Program-made: the position numbers and the translations under genes
NCBI RefSeq assembly: GCF_008710705.1
Contig: NZ_VYRZ01000003.1
Span: 434,001-498,000, forward strand
Source: Microbacterium radiodurans
GTDB lineage: Bacteria; Actinomycetota; Actinomycetes; Actinomycetales; Microbacteriaceae
Length of the DNA: 64,000 nt
Reading direction: 5' to 3'
In this document: positions 37,459 to 44,437 of the stretch, in pieces
How the letters are laid out: every line of letters starts with the position of its first letter
Position numbering within the stretch: the stretch's first letter is position 1
The notes under the pieces: generated by a model
Seen by the model: only the letters and a program-made list of their open reading frames with translations
Told to the model about the DNA's origin: nothing
The model's database searches: none

Positions 37459-38118
37459 TCAGCGACGCAAGATGCGGCGCGCCAGAGCGTTGCCGAAGAA
37501 CTGCACGCCCTGCACGATCACGACGATGACCAGCACGGCCGCCCACGTCACCCACGGGTTGAACTGGCGGAATCCGTTGACGAGGGCGAACTGACCGAGG
37601 CCGCCCGCGGCGATCGCCCCGGCGATCGCCGTCATATCGACGAGCGCGACCACGATGAAGGTGTAACCCAGCACCAGGGGGCCGAGAGACTCGCGCGGCA
37701 CGAGGCGGAACAGGATGCGCGACCGGCTCGCTCCCGACGCGCGTGCCGCCTCGATGACACCCGGGCGGACGGTCAGGAGGTTCTGCTCGACGATGCGGCC
37801 GATCGCGAACATCGAGGCGATCGAGATCGCGAAGACGCCGAACTCGATGCCGATCCCGCGGATGCCGACGGCGCGCGCGAGCGGCTGCACGGCCGCGAGC
37901 AGGATGATGAACGGGATGGGGCGGAACGTGTTGACGATGACGTTCACGATCCCGAAGACCACGCGGTTCGGGAACAGGCTGCCCGCGCGCGTGGCGTAGA
38001 GGGCGAGACCGATGAGGAAGCCCGCGAGTCCGCCGAAGATCAGACTGAGCGTGATCATGTACAGGGTCTCGGCCGTCGCCGGCCAGAGCTCGGGCAGAAG
38101 GTCGATGAGTCTATCCAC
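37459..38118 (-). CDS. metI: Methionine ABC transporter permease
   Basis: 219 residues with five membrane helices. The ABC permease loop is EAARASGASRSRILFRLVPRESLGPL (the EAA motif, matching MetI). It pairs with MetN and MetQ to import methionine. The start is GTG 38118, overlapping the metN stop by 8 bases and preceded by GAGGA; upstream codons in the open frame lie inside metN. It is the last gene of the metQ-metN-metI transcript. Confidence 0.93.
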   Translation of the reverse strand: MDRLIDLLPELWPATAETLYMITLSLIFGGLAGFLIGLALYATRAGSLFPNRVVFGIVNVIVNTFRPIPFIILLAAVQPLARAVGIRGIGIEFGVFAISIASMFAIGRIVEQNLLTVRPGVIEAARASGASRSRILFRLVPRESLGPLVLGYTFIVVALVDMTAIAGAIAAGGLGQFALVNGFRQFNPWVTWAAVLVIVVIVQGVQFFGNALARRILRR

Positions 38119-39148
38119 GGGAGTCCTCCTCGATGAGCGGGGCGTGGGCGGATGCCGCGGCGATCGCGCGGTCGACGGCATCCGTCTCGCCCGACAGCGC
38201 GAGCGTGAGGTGCCCGAAGACGCGGCCGCGGATGTCGTTGATCCCGCCGTGGATCAGTTCGAAGCGCACACCGTGCGACGAGAGTGCGGCGAAGACCTCC
38301 GCCTGGGTCGACTCCCCGTCGCGAATGGTGAAGGTCACGAGGCGCCCGGGGTGACGCACGCGGAGAGCCGCGAGCTTCTCGCCCGCGGGGACCTCGTCGA
38401 TGATGCTGGCGACGAAGCGCTGCGTCGCGGGCTGCTGCGGCGCCGACAGCACGTCGAAGACCTCGCCGCTCTCGATGATGCGACCGTGCTCCATGACGAC
38501 GACGCGGTCGGCGATCGCTCGCACGACCTCCATCTCGTGGGTGATGACGAGGATGGTGATGCCGAGCTCGGTGTTGACGCGTTTGAGCAGCGCCAGCACC
38601 TCCTGCGTCGTGTCGGGGTCGAGCGCGCTCGTCGCCTCGTCGGCGAGGAGGATGCGGGGACTCGTCGCCAGCGCTCGGGCGATGCCGACGCGCTGACGCT
38701 GACCGCCGGAGAGCTGCTCGGGGTAGTTGCGCGCCTTGCCGCCGAGCCCGACGAAGTCGAGCAGTTCGGCCACGCGCGTCTTGATCTCGGGGCGCGGTGT
38801 GCCGGCGACCTCGAGCGGGTACGCGACGTTCCCGGCGACCGTGCGTGAGTCGAACAAGTTGAACTGCTGGAAGATCATGCCGATGTCGCCGCGCAGGGTG
38901 CGGAGATCACGCTCGCGCAGTCCGGTGATGTCGCGGCCGTCGATCTCGACGCGTCCGCTCGTGGGCGACTCGAGCGCGTTGACCAGACGCAGCACCGTGC
39001 TCTTGCCGGCGCCGGAGTACCCGACGATGCCGCACACCGTCCCCGCGGCGATCTCCAGGTCGACGTCGTCGACGGCGACGACCGGATCACCGCCCTTGGT
39101 CGACGGCGGATAGCTCTTGGTCACCCCGGTGAGACGGATGAGAGTCAT
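38111..39148 (-). CDS. metN: Methionine import ATP-binding protein
   Basis: 345 residues. Walker A GYSGAGKSTVLRLVNALE, the ABC signature LSGGQRQRVGIARAL, Walker B ILLADEATSALDPDT and switch His in VITHEMEVV are all visible. The C-terminal NIL domain (about 255-340; VTFTIRDGESTQAEVFAAL) binds methionine and causes trans-inhibition in known homologues. It is coupled to metI by overlap and separated from metQ by a 66-base gap with a strong hairpin. Confidence 0.95.
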   Translation of the reverse strand: MTLIRLTGVTKSYPPSTKGGDPVVAVDDVDLEIAAGTVCGIVGYSGAGKSTVLRLVNALESPTSGRVEIDGRDITGLRERDLRTLRGDIGMIFQQFNLFDSRTVAGNVAYPLEVAGTPRPEIKTRVAELLDFVGLGGKARNYPEQLSGGQRQRVGIARALATSPRILLADEATSALDPDTTQEVLALLKRVNTELGITILVITHEMEVVRAIADRVVVMEHGRIIESGEVFDVLSAPQQPATQRFVASIIDEVPAGEKLAALRVRHPGRLVTFTIRDGESTQAEVFAALSSHGVRFELIHGGINDIRGRVFGHLTLALSGETDAVDRAIAAASAHAPLIEEDSRG

Positions 39149-39169
39149 GGCGGCTCCTCGAACGGAACA

Positions 39170-39209
39170 TGCGTGTGCGGCCCGTCCACGGGAACGGGCC
39201 GCACACGCA
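39170..39209 (-). terminator. 16-bp hairpin between metQ and metN
   Basis: Arms 39170-39185 and 39194-39209 are perfect complements with an 8-base loop. It begins 6 bases beyond the metQ stop and ends 22 bases before the metN start. It probably terminates part of the transcription or protects the metQ message, giving more binding protein than transporter. Confidence 0.75.
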
Positions 39210-39214
39210 GGATG

Positions 39215-40108
39215 TCACTGGTTGGCGCGGATGTCGTCCTCGACGTCCTTCAGGGCGGAGACGAGCTCGTCGGCCGGCGTCTTGACGAGCACGGCGGAGT
39301 TGCCCGAGGCCTCCTGCAGTCCGTCGGTGACGGCCTGCGTGTCCTGGAAGATCTGGACGAGCTTCAGGTAGGTCGGGTTGTCGGCATCCTCGGCCTTCGC
39401 GGCGAAGATGTTGATGTAGGGCTGGGCGCTCGGGTCGCTGGGGTCGTCCGTGGCCAGCGCGTCCTCGAAGCTCAGACCGGCATCCTCGACGAAGTCGTTG
39501 TTGATGACGGCGCCGGCGACGTCGGGGAGCGACGTGGCGGTGAGAGCGGCATCCAGCGCTTCGACCGTGACCTTCGAGCCCGGCTCGACGTCGGCGACGG
39601 TCGAGAAGACCGAGCCGCCGTCCTTCAGCTCGATGAGGCCCTGCGCCTGCAGGACGAGCAGGCCGCGCGCCTGGTTGCTCTCGTCGTCGGGGACGACGAC
39701 GGTCGAGCCGGCGGGGATGTCGTCGACCGAGTCGTACTGGGTGGAGTACAGGCCGAGCGGGTAGGTCGCCGTCGAGCCGATCGGCACGAGGTCGTCGTCG
39801 GCGTTCACGTTGTAGGTGGCGAGGTAGATGATGTGCTGGAACTGGTTCAGGTCCAGCTCCCCGGCGGAGAGGGCGGGGTTCGGCTGCGTGTACTCGGTGA
39901 AGTCGACGATGTCGACCTCGATGCCCTCGTCGGCCGCCGCCTCCGTGTAGGTCTCCCAGTAGGGGTCGCCGGCGCCGACGACGCCGATGCGGACGGGGCC
40001 CTCCTGCGCGGCATCGCCGGCGGTGTCGTCGCCCGTGCTGGCGCACGCGCCGAGCAGAAGGGCGAGGGGGAGTGCCAGGGCGGCAACGGATGCAAGTCGC
40101 TTGGTCAT
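39215..40108 (-). CDS. metQ: MetQ/NlpA family methionine-binding lipoprotein
   Basis: 297 residues. The signal peptide ends with LLLGAC, giving a lipid-anchored Cys at about 22. The NlpA fold has RIGVVGAGDPYWETYTEAAA, DFTEYTQPNPALSAGELDLNQFQH and GLYSTQYDSVDDIPAGSTV. It delivers methionine to MetNI. The 231 bases upstream, up to tRNA-Thr, hold no SAM riboswitch that I can recognise, so control of this operon is not evident. A gcggatg/catccgc hairpin (40261-40277) is the only structure seen there. Confidence 0.94.
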   Translation of the reverse strand: MTKRLASVAALALPLALLLGACASTGDDTAGDAAQEGPVRIGVVGAGDPYWETYTEAAADEGIEVDIVDFTEYTQPNPALSAGELDLNQFQHIIYLATYNVNADDDLVPIGSTATYPLGLYSTQYDSVDDIPAGSTVVVPDDESNQARGLLVLQAQGLIELKDGGSVFSTVADVEPGSKVTVEALDAALTATSLPDVAGAVINNDFVEDAGLSFEDALATDDPSDPSAQPYINIFAAKAEDADNPTYLKLVQIFQDTQAVTDGLQEASGNSAVLVKTPADELVSALKDVEDDIRANQ

Positions 40109-40281
40109 GGTGGTGCTCCTCGGGATTCGGGCACCGCGGGGCGGTGTCCCGCCCGTGCGCGGACGGGGCCGCGCTCGCCTCTTCGCGGTGCAGGACCGAC
40201 GCTACGTCGGCTGCCCGGGTGGCGGTAATCGATGCGTAACACGGGGACTTTGCGATATGAGCGGATGCCGCATCCGCCGGT

Positions 40282-40310
40282 TCGCGACGGCTCGCGCGAG
40301 CATGTAAGCT
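40282..40310 (+). promoter_or_regulatory. Possible tRNA-Thr promoter
   Basis: TAAGCT at 40305-40310 fits a -10 hexamer about 30 bases before the tRNA. A weak TTCGCG at 40281-40286 lies 18 bases further upstream as a -35 candidate. Confidence 0.35.
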
Positions 40311-40339
40311 TGCTGATCGTGCATCGCACAGCGACGCGC

Positions 40340-40412
40340 GCCGCCTTAGCTCAGACGGCAGAGCGATTCACTCGTAATGAATAGGTCAAGGGTTCGATTC
40401 CCTTAGGCGGCT
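40340..40412 (+). tRNA. tRNA-Thr (CGT)
   Basis: 73 bases. The acceptor GCCGCCT pairs with AGGCGGC, discriminator T. The D arm is GCTCAGACGGCAGAGC. The anticodon stem ATTCA/TGAAT encloses CTCGTAA, giving anticodon CGT (CGU). The T arm AGGGTTCGATTCCCT is standard. CCA is not encoded. Confidence 0.96.
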
Positions 40413-40421
40413 CAGAACACC

Positions 40422-40456
40422 ACGAAGGCCCGGACTCCTGGAGTCCGGGCCTTCGT
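40422..40456. terminator. 17-bp terminator palindrome after tRNA-Thr
   Basis: acgaaggcccggactcc (40422-40438) pairs with 40440-40456 around a single central base, giving a 15-bp stem with a small loop. It starts 9 bases after the tRNA and ends 17 bases before the stop of the convergent Ltp-domain gene, so it can serve both. Confidence 0.85.
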
Positions 40457-40473
40457 CGTGCTGGGTGTTCGGA

Positions 40474-41142
40474 TCAGCCGTTGAGGTTCGCGATCGCGTA
40501 GTCGGCTTCTTCCTGCGTGAACTTCTCGCCGTATTCGCTGACCAGCTGGTCGCGAATGGCCTCCGGCGACATGGCCATCGTCTCCTGGTAGGTCTTCGCC
40601 TTCGCCAGCGCGTTGGCGTTGTAGTCGGCCTGCAGGTTATCCACCGCGTACTGCGCCGCCTCGGGGCTGAACTTCTCGCCGTACTCGCTGACGAGCTGAT
40701 CGTAGATGCCCGTCTTGCTCATCTGCATGATGGTCGAATAGGTCTCCGCCTTCACGAGGGCTGAGGCGAACTCCGCGGGCACGGCCTGCTCGGCGGGCTC
40801 GGCCGGTTCCGCGGGTGCAGCGGCCTCTGCGGGCTCTGCGGGCTCTGCGCTCTCGCCCGGAGCCGCCGGGGCGGCGGACGCCTGACGGTCGATCTCCGCA
40901 TCGACGGCGCCGGCGAGTCCCGCCACGGAAGCGATCGACACGACGATGGCGACGATCCACGACACGGCCGCGACGATGAGGCCGGTGAGGGCGAGCCCGC
41001 GCTTCCGGTTCTTCAAGACGAGTCCGATGATGCCGAGCACGATGGCGGCCAGCGCCGGAAGCCAGGCGATGAAGCTGAGAACCGGAATGACCGCGAACAA
41101 GAACGCGACTGCGGCGACGATGACGGCTGCGAGCGAAACCAC
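40474..41142 (-). CDS. Membrane protein with two Ltp (host cell surface-exposed lipoprotein) repeats
   Basis: 222 residues. Three hydrophobic segments (about 2-22, 24-43 and 50-80) are followed by a Pro/Ala/Glu-rich linker (90-120), then two copies of the Ltp repeat: ALVKAETYSTIMQMSKTGIY with QLVSEYGEKF, and ALAKAKTYQETMAMSPEAIR with the same QLVSEYGEKF. The repeats are those of the phage TP-J34 superinfection-exclusion lipoprotein and of many actinobacterial surface proteins. Earliest in-frame start is GTG 41142, since a stop precedes it; an N-terminal cytoplasmic part common in relatives is missing, and the ATG at 41149 is in another frame. It is convergent with tRNA-Thr. Confidence 0.8.
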   Translation of the reverse strand: MVSLAAVIVAAVAFLFAVIPVLSFIAWLPALAAIVLGIIGLVLKNRKRGLALTGLIVAAVSWIVAIVVSIASVAGLAGAVDAEIDRQASAAPAAPGESAEPAEPAEAAAPAEPAEPAEQAVPAEFASALVKAETYSTIMQMSKTGIYDQLVSEYGEKFSPEAAQYAVDNLQADYNANALAKAKTYQETMAMSPEAIRDQLVSEYGEKFTQEEADYAIANLNG

Positions 41143-41221
41143 TCAACATGAGATTTCTCTCATCTGCCAGAACCGCAGCGACTTCGTTACTGAGCTGAAA
41201 CCCGCCCCCACCGCCCGGCGG

Positions 41222-41265
41222 CGACACAGAGCCCCCGTCGACGGATCGACGGCGGCTCTGTGTCG
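41222..41265 (-). terminator. Long hairpin after the Gfo/Idh oxidoreductase gene
   Basis: cgacacagagcc (41222-41233) pairs with 41254-41265, then after one mismatch ccgtcga (41235-41241) pairs with 41246-41252 around a 4-base loop. It starts 9 bases beyond the oxidoreductase stop on the minus strand. Confidence 0.85.
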
Positions 41266-41274
41266 TGCTGGGCG

Positions 41275-42402
41275 TTACAGCGTCGCGGCGAACGGGTCGA
41301 AGTCGACCGGCACGGCGGGAACCGGGGCGACGGTGCTCTCGACCGTCACGAACTCGCCCGAGGCGACCGACTCCTGCGCCGACAGCATGATGTCGAGCAC
41401 GTGATAGCCGAGCTCGCCGCTGGCGATGTGCGGGCGCTCGGCGGCGATCGCGCGCACCATGTCGAGGAGCCCGAGGCCGCGGCCGGTGAGGACGCCCTCC
41501 TGCTCGACCTCGATCCACTCCTGCTCGCCCCACTTGCCGTCGGCGATGGACGTGCGCGCCTTGACGTACGCGATGCGACCCTCGAACTGGTTCGGGTCGG
41601 GGATCACGAGCGAACCCTCGGTGCCGTGCACCTCGAAGACGCCGTGACGCTCGAGCGCCGAGTCGAAGCTCAGGAGGCTCGCGGCCTGCTGACCTCCGTC
41701 GAAGGCGGTGAGCACCTGGAGCGAGGTGGGGACCTCGACCGGGAATGCGGTGCCGGCGTTGGGGCCGCTGCGGATGACGCGCTCCTCGAGCTTCTTGCGG
41801 CCGAGGGCCGCCACGCGCGAGACCGGGCCGAAGAGGCTCACGAGGCCCGTGAAGTAGTACGGGCCCATGTCGAGCAGCGGGCCGGCGCCCTGCGCGAACA
41901 GGAAGGCGGGGCTCGGGTGCCAGAGGTCCGGGCCCACGGTCTGGAAGGTGGTCGAGGCGAACATCGGCTCGCCGATGACGCCGGACTGGATCGCGCGCTT
42001 GGCGGTCTGGAAGCCCGGGCCGAGCACCGTGTCGGGAGCGGAGCCGATGCGCAGGCCCGCGGCATCCGCGTCGCGCAGCAGCTGAGCCGTGCCCTCGCGG
42101 TCGAGGCCGAGCGGCTTCTCGGTCCAGACGTGCTTGCCGGCGGCGATGGCACGCGACGAGACCTCGACGTGGACGGCCGGGATCGTGAGGTTCACGACGA
42201 CGTCGACGTCGGGGTGGGCGAGGACGTCGTCGGTCGTGCCCCACTCGCCGACGCCGTGCTTCTCGGCCTGCGCCTTTGCGCGCTCGGTGTCGAGGTCGCC
42301 CAGGATCACGACGCGGACGTCGGGGAACGAGTTCAGGTTCTCGAGGTAGGTGTCGCTGATGACACCCACACCGACGAAGCCGACGCCCACGGGGCCGGTC
42401 AT
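41275..42402 (-). CDS. Gfo/Idh/MocA family oxidoreductase
   Basis: 375 residues. An N-terminal Rossmann fold (GVGFVGVGVISDTYLENL) binds NAD(P). The family Lys lies in VWTEKPLGLDREGTAQLL, the EKP motif. The C-terminal domain carries GPLLDMGPYYFTGLVSLFG, with the Asp and the YY pair near the active site. It likely oxidises or epimerises a sugar or inositol. It shares ATGA with the upstream xylose isomerase-like gene, and a TetR gene is divergent, so the three form a catabolic unit of unknown substrate. Confidence 0.9.
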   Translation of the reverse strand: MTGPVGVGFVGVGVISDTYLENLNSFPDVRVVILGDLDTERAKAQAEKHGVGEWGTTDDVLAHPDVDVVVNLTIPAVHVEVSSRAIAAGKHVWTEKPLGLDREGTAQLLRDADAAGLRIGSAPDTVLGPGFQTAKRAIQSGVIGEPMFASTTFQTVGPDLWHPSPAFLFAQGAGPLLDMGPYYFTGLVSLFGPVSRVAALGRKKLEERVIRSGPNAGTAFPVEVPTSLQVLTAFDGGQQAASLLSFDSALERHGVFEVHGTEGSLVIPDPNQFEGRIAYVKARTSIADGKWGEQEWIEVEQEGVLTGRGLGLLDMVRAIAAERPHIASGELGYHVLDIMLSAQESVASGEFVTVESTVAPVPAVPVDFDPFAATL

Positions 42403-43223
42403 GCCTGGACGCCGTTCTCGCGGAGGAACGCCAGGCTCGCCGCGACGTCGGCGAAGACGTCGCCGGGGGCGGTGTCGTATTCGACGACGGCGTACTTCAG
42501 GTTGGTCGCCGCCTGCAGCGACGCGACGAGGGGCACCTCGCCGGTGCCGGCGTGGCGCTGGTCGAGGCTCGACGAGCCGAACTCGCCGGCGCCGGGCGCC
42601 CACGGATTCGACGTCGGCACGATGCCGTCCTTGACGTGCACGGCGATGAGCCGGTCGCCCAGGCTCTTCACGAGAGCGGGGACGTCCTGGCCGCCGGTGA
42701 GCGCCCAGAACAGGTCGAGCTCGATCGCGACGCGCTCGTCGAGGAGCGACACGAGACGCTCGTAGGCCGACTGGCCGTCGAAGGATGCCACGAACTCCTG
42801 CGCGTGGTTGTGGTAGCCGACGGTGAGGCCGAACGACGCCGCCTTCTCGGCGGCCGAGTTCAGGCGCTCGGCGATGTCGGCGACGCCGTCCTCGGTGAGC
42901 CACCGGTCGGGCGCGACGAAGGGATCGATCACGGTCTGGATGCCGATGGCGGCGGCGGCCTCGAAGACGACCTCGGGGGCGGGCGTCGGGATGGAGCCGT
43001 CCGGCGTCCAGAGCTCGTCGCTCAGCAGCGGCGCGTGACCGGTGGGGGAGGCGAGGCCCGCGGCATCGAGCGCGGCGCGGATCTCGGTCGGGCGCGAGAC
43101 GAAGTCGAACGCCTCGACGTTGGAGAACCCGATCTCGGCGAGTTTCGCCAGCGATCCGGTCATATCGGCGGAGAACTCCTTCGCGAGCGAATAGAGCTGG
43201 ACGGATGCCTGGACCTCAGTCAC
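42399..43223 (-). CDS. Sugar phosphate isomerase/epimerase (xylose isomerase-like TIM barrel)
   Basis: 274 residues. An AP endonuclease 2-like barrel with VQLYSLAKEF, GFSNVEAFDFVSRP, VGYHNHAQEF and VAIELDLFWALTGG; His, Glu and Asp in these strands match the metal site of the family. The start is GTG 43223, preceded by GAAGG. It is coupled by ATGA to the oxidoreductase downstream. Together they probably process a sugar or cyclitol. A longer open frame upstream has no homology. Confidence 0.88.
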   Translation of the reverse strand: MTEVQASVQLYSLAKEFSADMTGSLAKLAEIGFSNVEAFDFVSRPTEIRAALDAAGLASPTGHAPLLSDELWTPDGSIPTPAPEVVFEAAAAIGIQTVIDPFVAPDRWLTEDGVADIAERLNSAAEKAASFGLTVGYHNHAQEFVASFDGQSAYERLVSLLDERVAIELDLFWALTGGQDVPALVKSLGDRLIAVHVKDGIVPTSNPWAPGAGEFGSSSLDQRHAGTGEVPLVASLQAATNLKYAVVEYDTAPGDVFADVAASLAFLRENGVQA

Positions 43224-43302
43224 AGTCGACCTTCTTTCGTACGTCTTCGTGCGTGCGCGCCCGGCTCGATCCGGGCACGCGCTCACGCTAACACGTAATA
43301 CA

Positions 43303-43312
43303 TCCACGTGGA
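43303..43312. promoter_or_regulatory. Palindrome TCCACGTGGA in the divergent TetR promoter region
   Basis: A perfect 10-bp palindrome lies between the divergent isomerase (start 43223) and TetR (start 43334) genes. It sits where a -35/-10 spacer of the TetR gene would be, with GATACA (43319-43324) as possible -10. It is a good operator candidate for the adjacent TetR protein. Confidence 0.5.
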
Positions 43313-43333
43313 GGTTTTGATACAGTCCCGGAT

Positions 43334-43942
43334 GTGAGCACCGACGGCGAGAACGCGATGGGGCGCCCGGGCGCCTATGCGAAGGGTGTCGCCCGCCGCC
43401 GGGAGATCCTCGACCGCGCGATCGAGGTGTTCCAGGAGCGCGGGCTCCAGGGCACCTCGCTCCGCCGCATCGCCGAGGCGATCGGCGTCTCGCATGCGGC
43501 CCTCCTGCACTACTTCGAATCGCGCGAGCAGCTGCTCGTGGCGGTGTACGAGCACGCCGAGATCCAGCGCGGCATCCGCGATCCGCACCCGGTCGATGCG
43601 ACGGGTGTCGAGACGATGGTGCGATCCGCTGTGGTGAACGTGACCGTTCCCGGCCTGGTCGAGCTCTACTCGACGCTCGTCGCGGGGGCGCTCGAGAGCG
43701 GCAGCGAGCACGGGAAGCGCTTCTTCACGGCGCGGTTCGAGCGCGTGCGACGCGACCTCGTCGAGCGTCTGGCCGCCGAGCAGCGCGCCGGGACCGTCCG
43801 CGACGACGTGTCGGCCGAGCATCTCGCCGCGCTCCTGGTCGCCGCGTCCGACGGTCTGCAGGTGCAGTGGCTGCTCGATCCGTCCATCGAGCTCGAGAGG
43901 ACGCTCGCCTCGCTGTCGGTGCTGCTGCGTCCGTCGCGCTGA
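43334..43942 (+). CDS. TetR/AcrR family regulator
   Basis: 202 residues. The HTH (about 20-65) has RREILDRAIEVFQERGLQGTSLRRIAEAIGVSHAALLHYFESREQL in family order. The ligand domain is helical (70-200). GTG 43334 is nearly at the expected transcription start, so the mRNA may be leaderless; ATG 43358 is an alternative. It is divergent from the isomerase/oxidoreductase operon and probably represses it in response to a sugar-derived ligand. Confidence 0.88.
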   Translation: MSTDGENAMGRPGAYAKGVARRREILDRAIEVFQERGLQGTSLRRIAEAIGVSHAALLHYFESREQLLVAVYEHAEIQRGIRDPHPVDATGVETMVRSAVVNVTVPGLVELYSTLVAGALESGSEHGKRFFTARFERVRRDLVERLAAEQRAGTVRDDVSAEHLAALLVAASDGLQVQWLLDPSIELERTLASLSVLLRPSR

Positions 43943-43978
43943 TCCGAAGCCGTTCGCCCCATCGTCCATACTGTGGAC

Positions 43979-44374
43979 ATGAGTCTCGCCCTCGATGCCG
44001 TCGTCGAGGTCTTCACATGGATCGGTCTCGGCGGTGCCGTCGCGGTCGCGATCGCGCTCGTCGCCGTCTGGGCGTTCGACGGCACGTGGCTGCCCGCCGA
44101 GGCGCTCGTCGACCACGAGGCCGACGGCACGTGGGTGCGCTGGTTCGACGCCGACGGCGAGGCCAACAGCGCCCGCGCAAGCGATCATCTCGCTGCCGAA
44201 CTGGCCGGACGCGACCGGTCGCCGATCTGGTACCGACACGGGTGGCAGGGCCGGATGCGGCTCACGCGACGACCCCCGGCGGCGCGCCCGCTGGCCGTCG
44301 CGCTCGCGGCCCTGCTCGCTCTCAGCGTGGTCTCGTTCGCGGTCTCGATGATCAGCTACCTCGCGCGCGGCTGA
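43979..44374 (+). CDS. Small membrane protein of unknown function
   Basis: 131 residues with two membrane helices (about 10-32 and 104-128). Between them is a polar stretch with ALVDHEADGTWVRWFDADGE and ARASDHLAAEL that looks like a small folded domain. I do not recognise a family. ATG 43979 is used; GTG 43973 is an in-frame alternative. It stands 36 bases after the TetR gene on the same strand. Confidence 0.7.
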   Translation: MSLALDAVVEVFTWIGLGGAVAVAIALVAVWAFDGTWLPAEALVDHEADGTWVRWFDADGEANSARASDHLAAELAGRDRSPIWYRHGWQGRMRLTRRPPAARPLAVALAALLALSVVSFAVSMISYLARG

Positions 44375-44410
44375 GGCGGCCGCGAGTCCGCTCGAGCAGA
44401 AGTGGCGGAT

Positions 44411-44437
44411 CGATTAATCGCTAGATAAGCTACCTAC
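44411..44437 (+). promoter_or_regulatory. Operator-like palindrome and -10 before the MMPL gene
   Basis: CGATTAATCG (44411-44420) is a perfect palindrome. TAAGCT (44426-44431) is a -10 candidate; transcription would start at about the GTG at 44438, so the message may be leaderless. The palindrome would lie over the promoter and could be bound by a MarR- or TetR-type protein. Confidence 0.4.

Noticed and set aside
40109-40339. SAM riboswitch before metQ
   Set aside because: I looked for S-box core elements on the minus strand and did not find them; only short hairpins are present.
41147-41149. ATG 41149 as start of the Ltp-domain gene
   Set aside because: It is in a different frame from the Ltp-domain reading frame; the GTG at 41142 is the first usable start.
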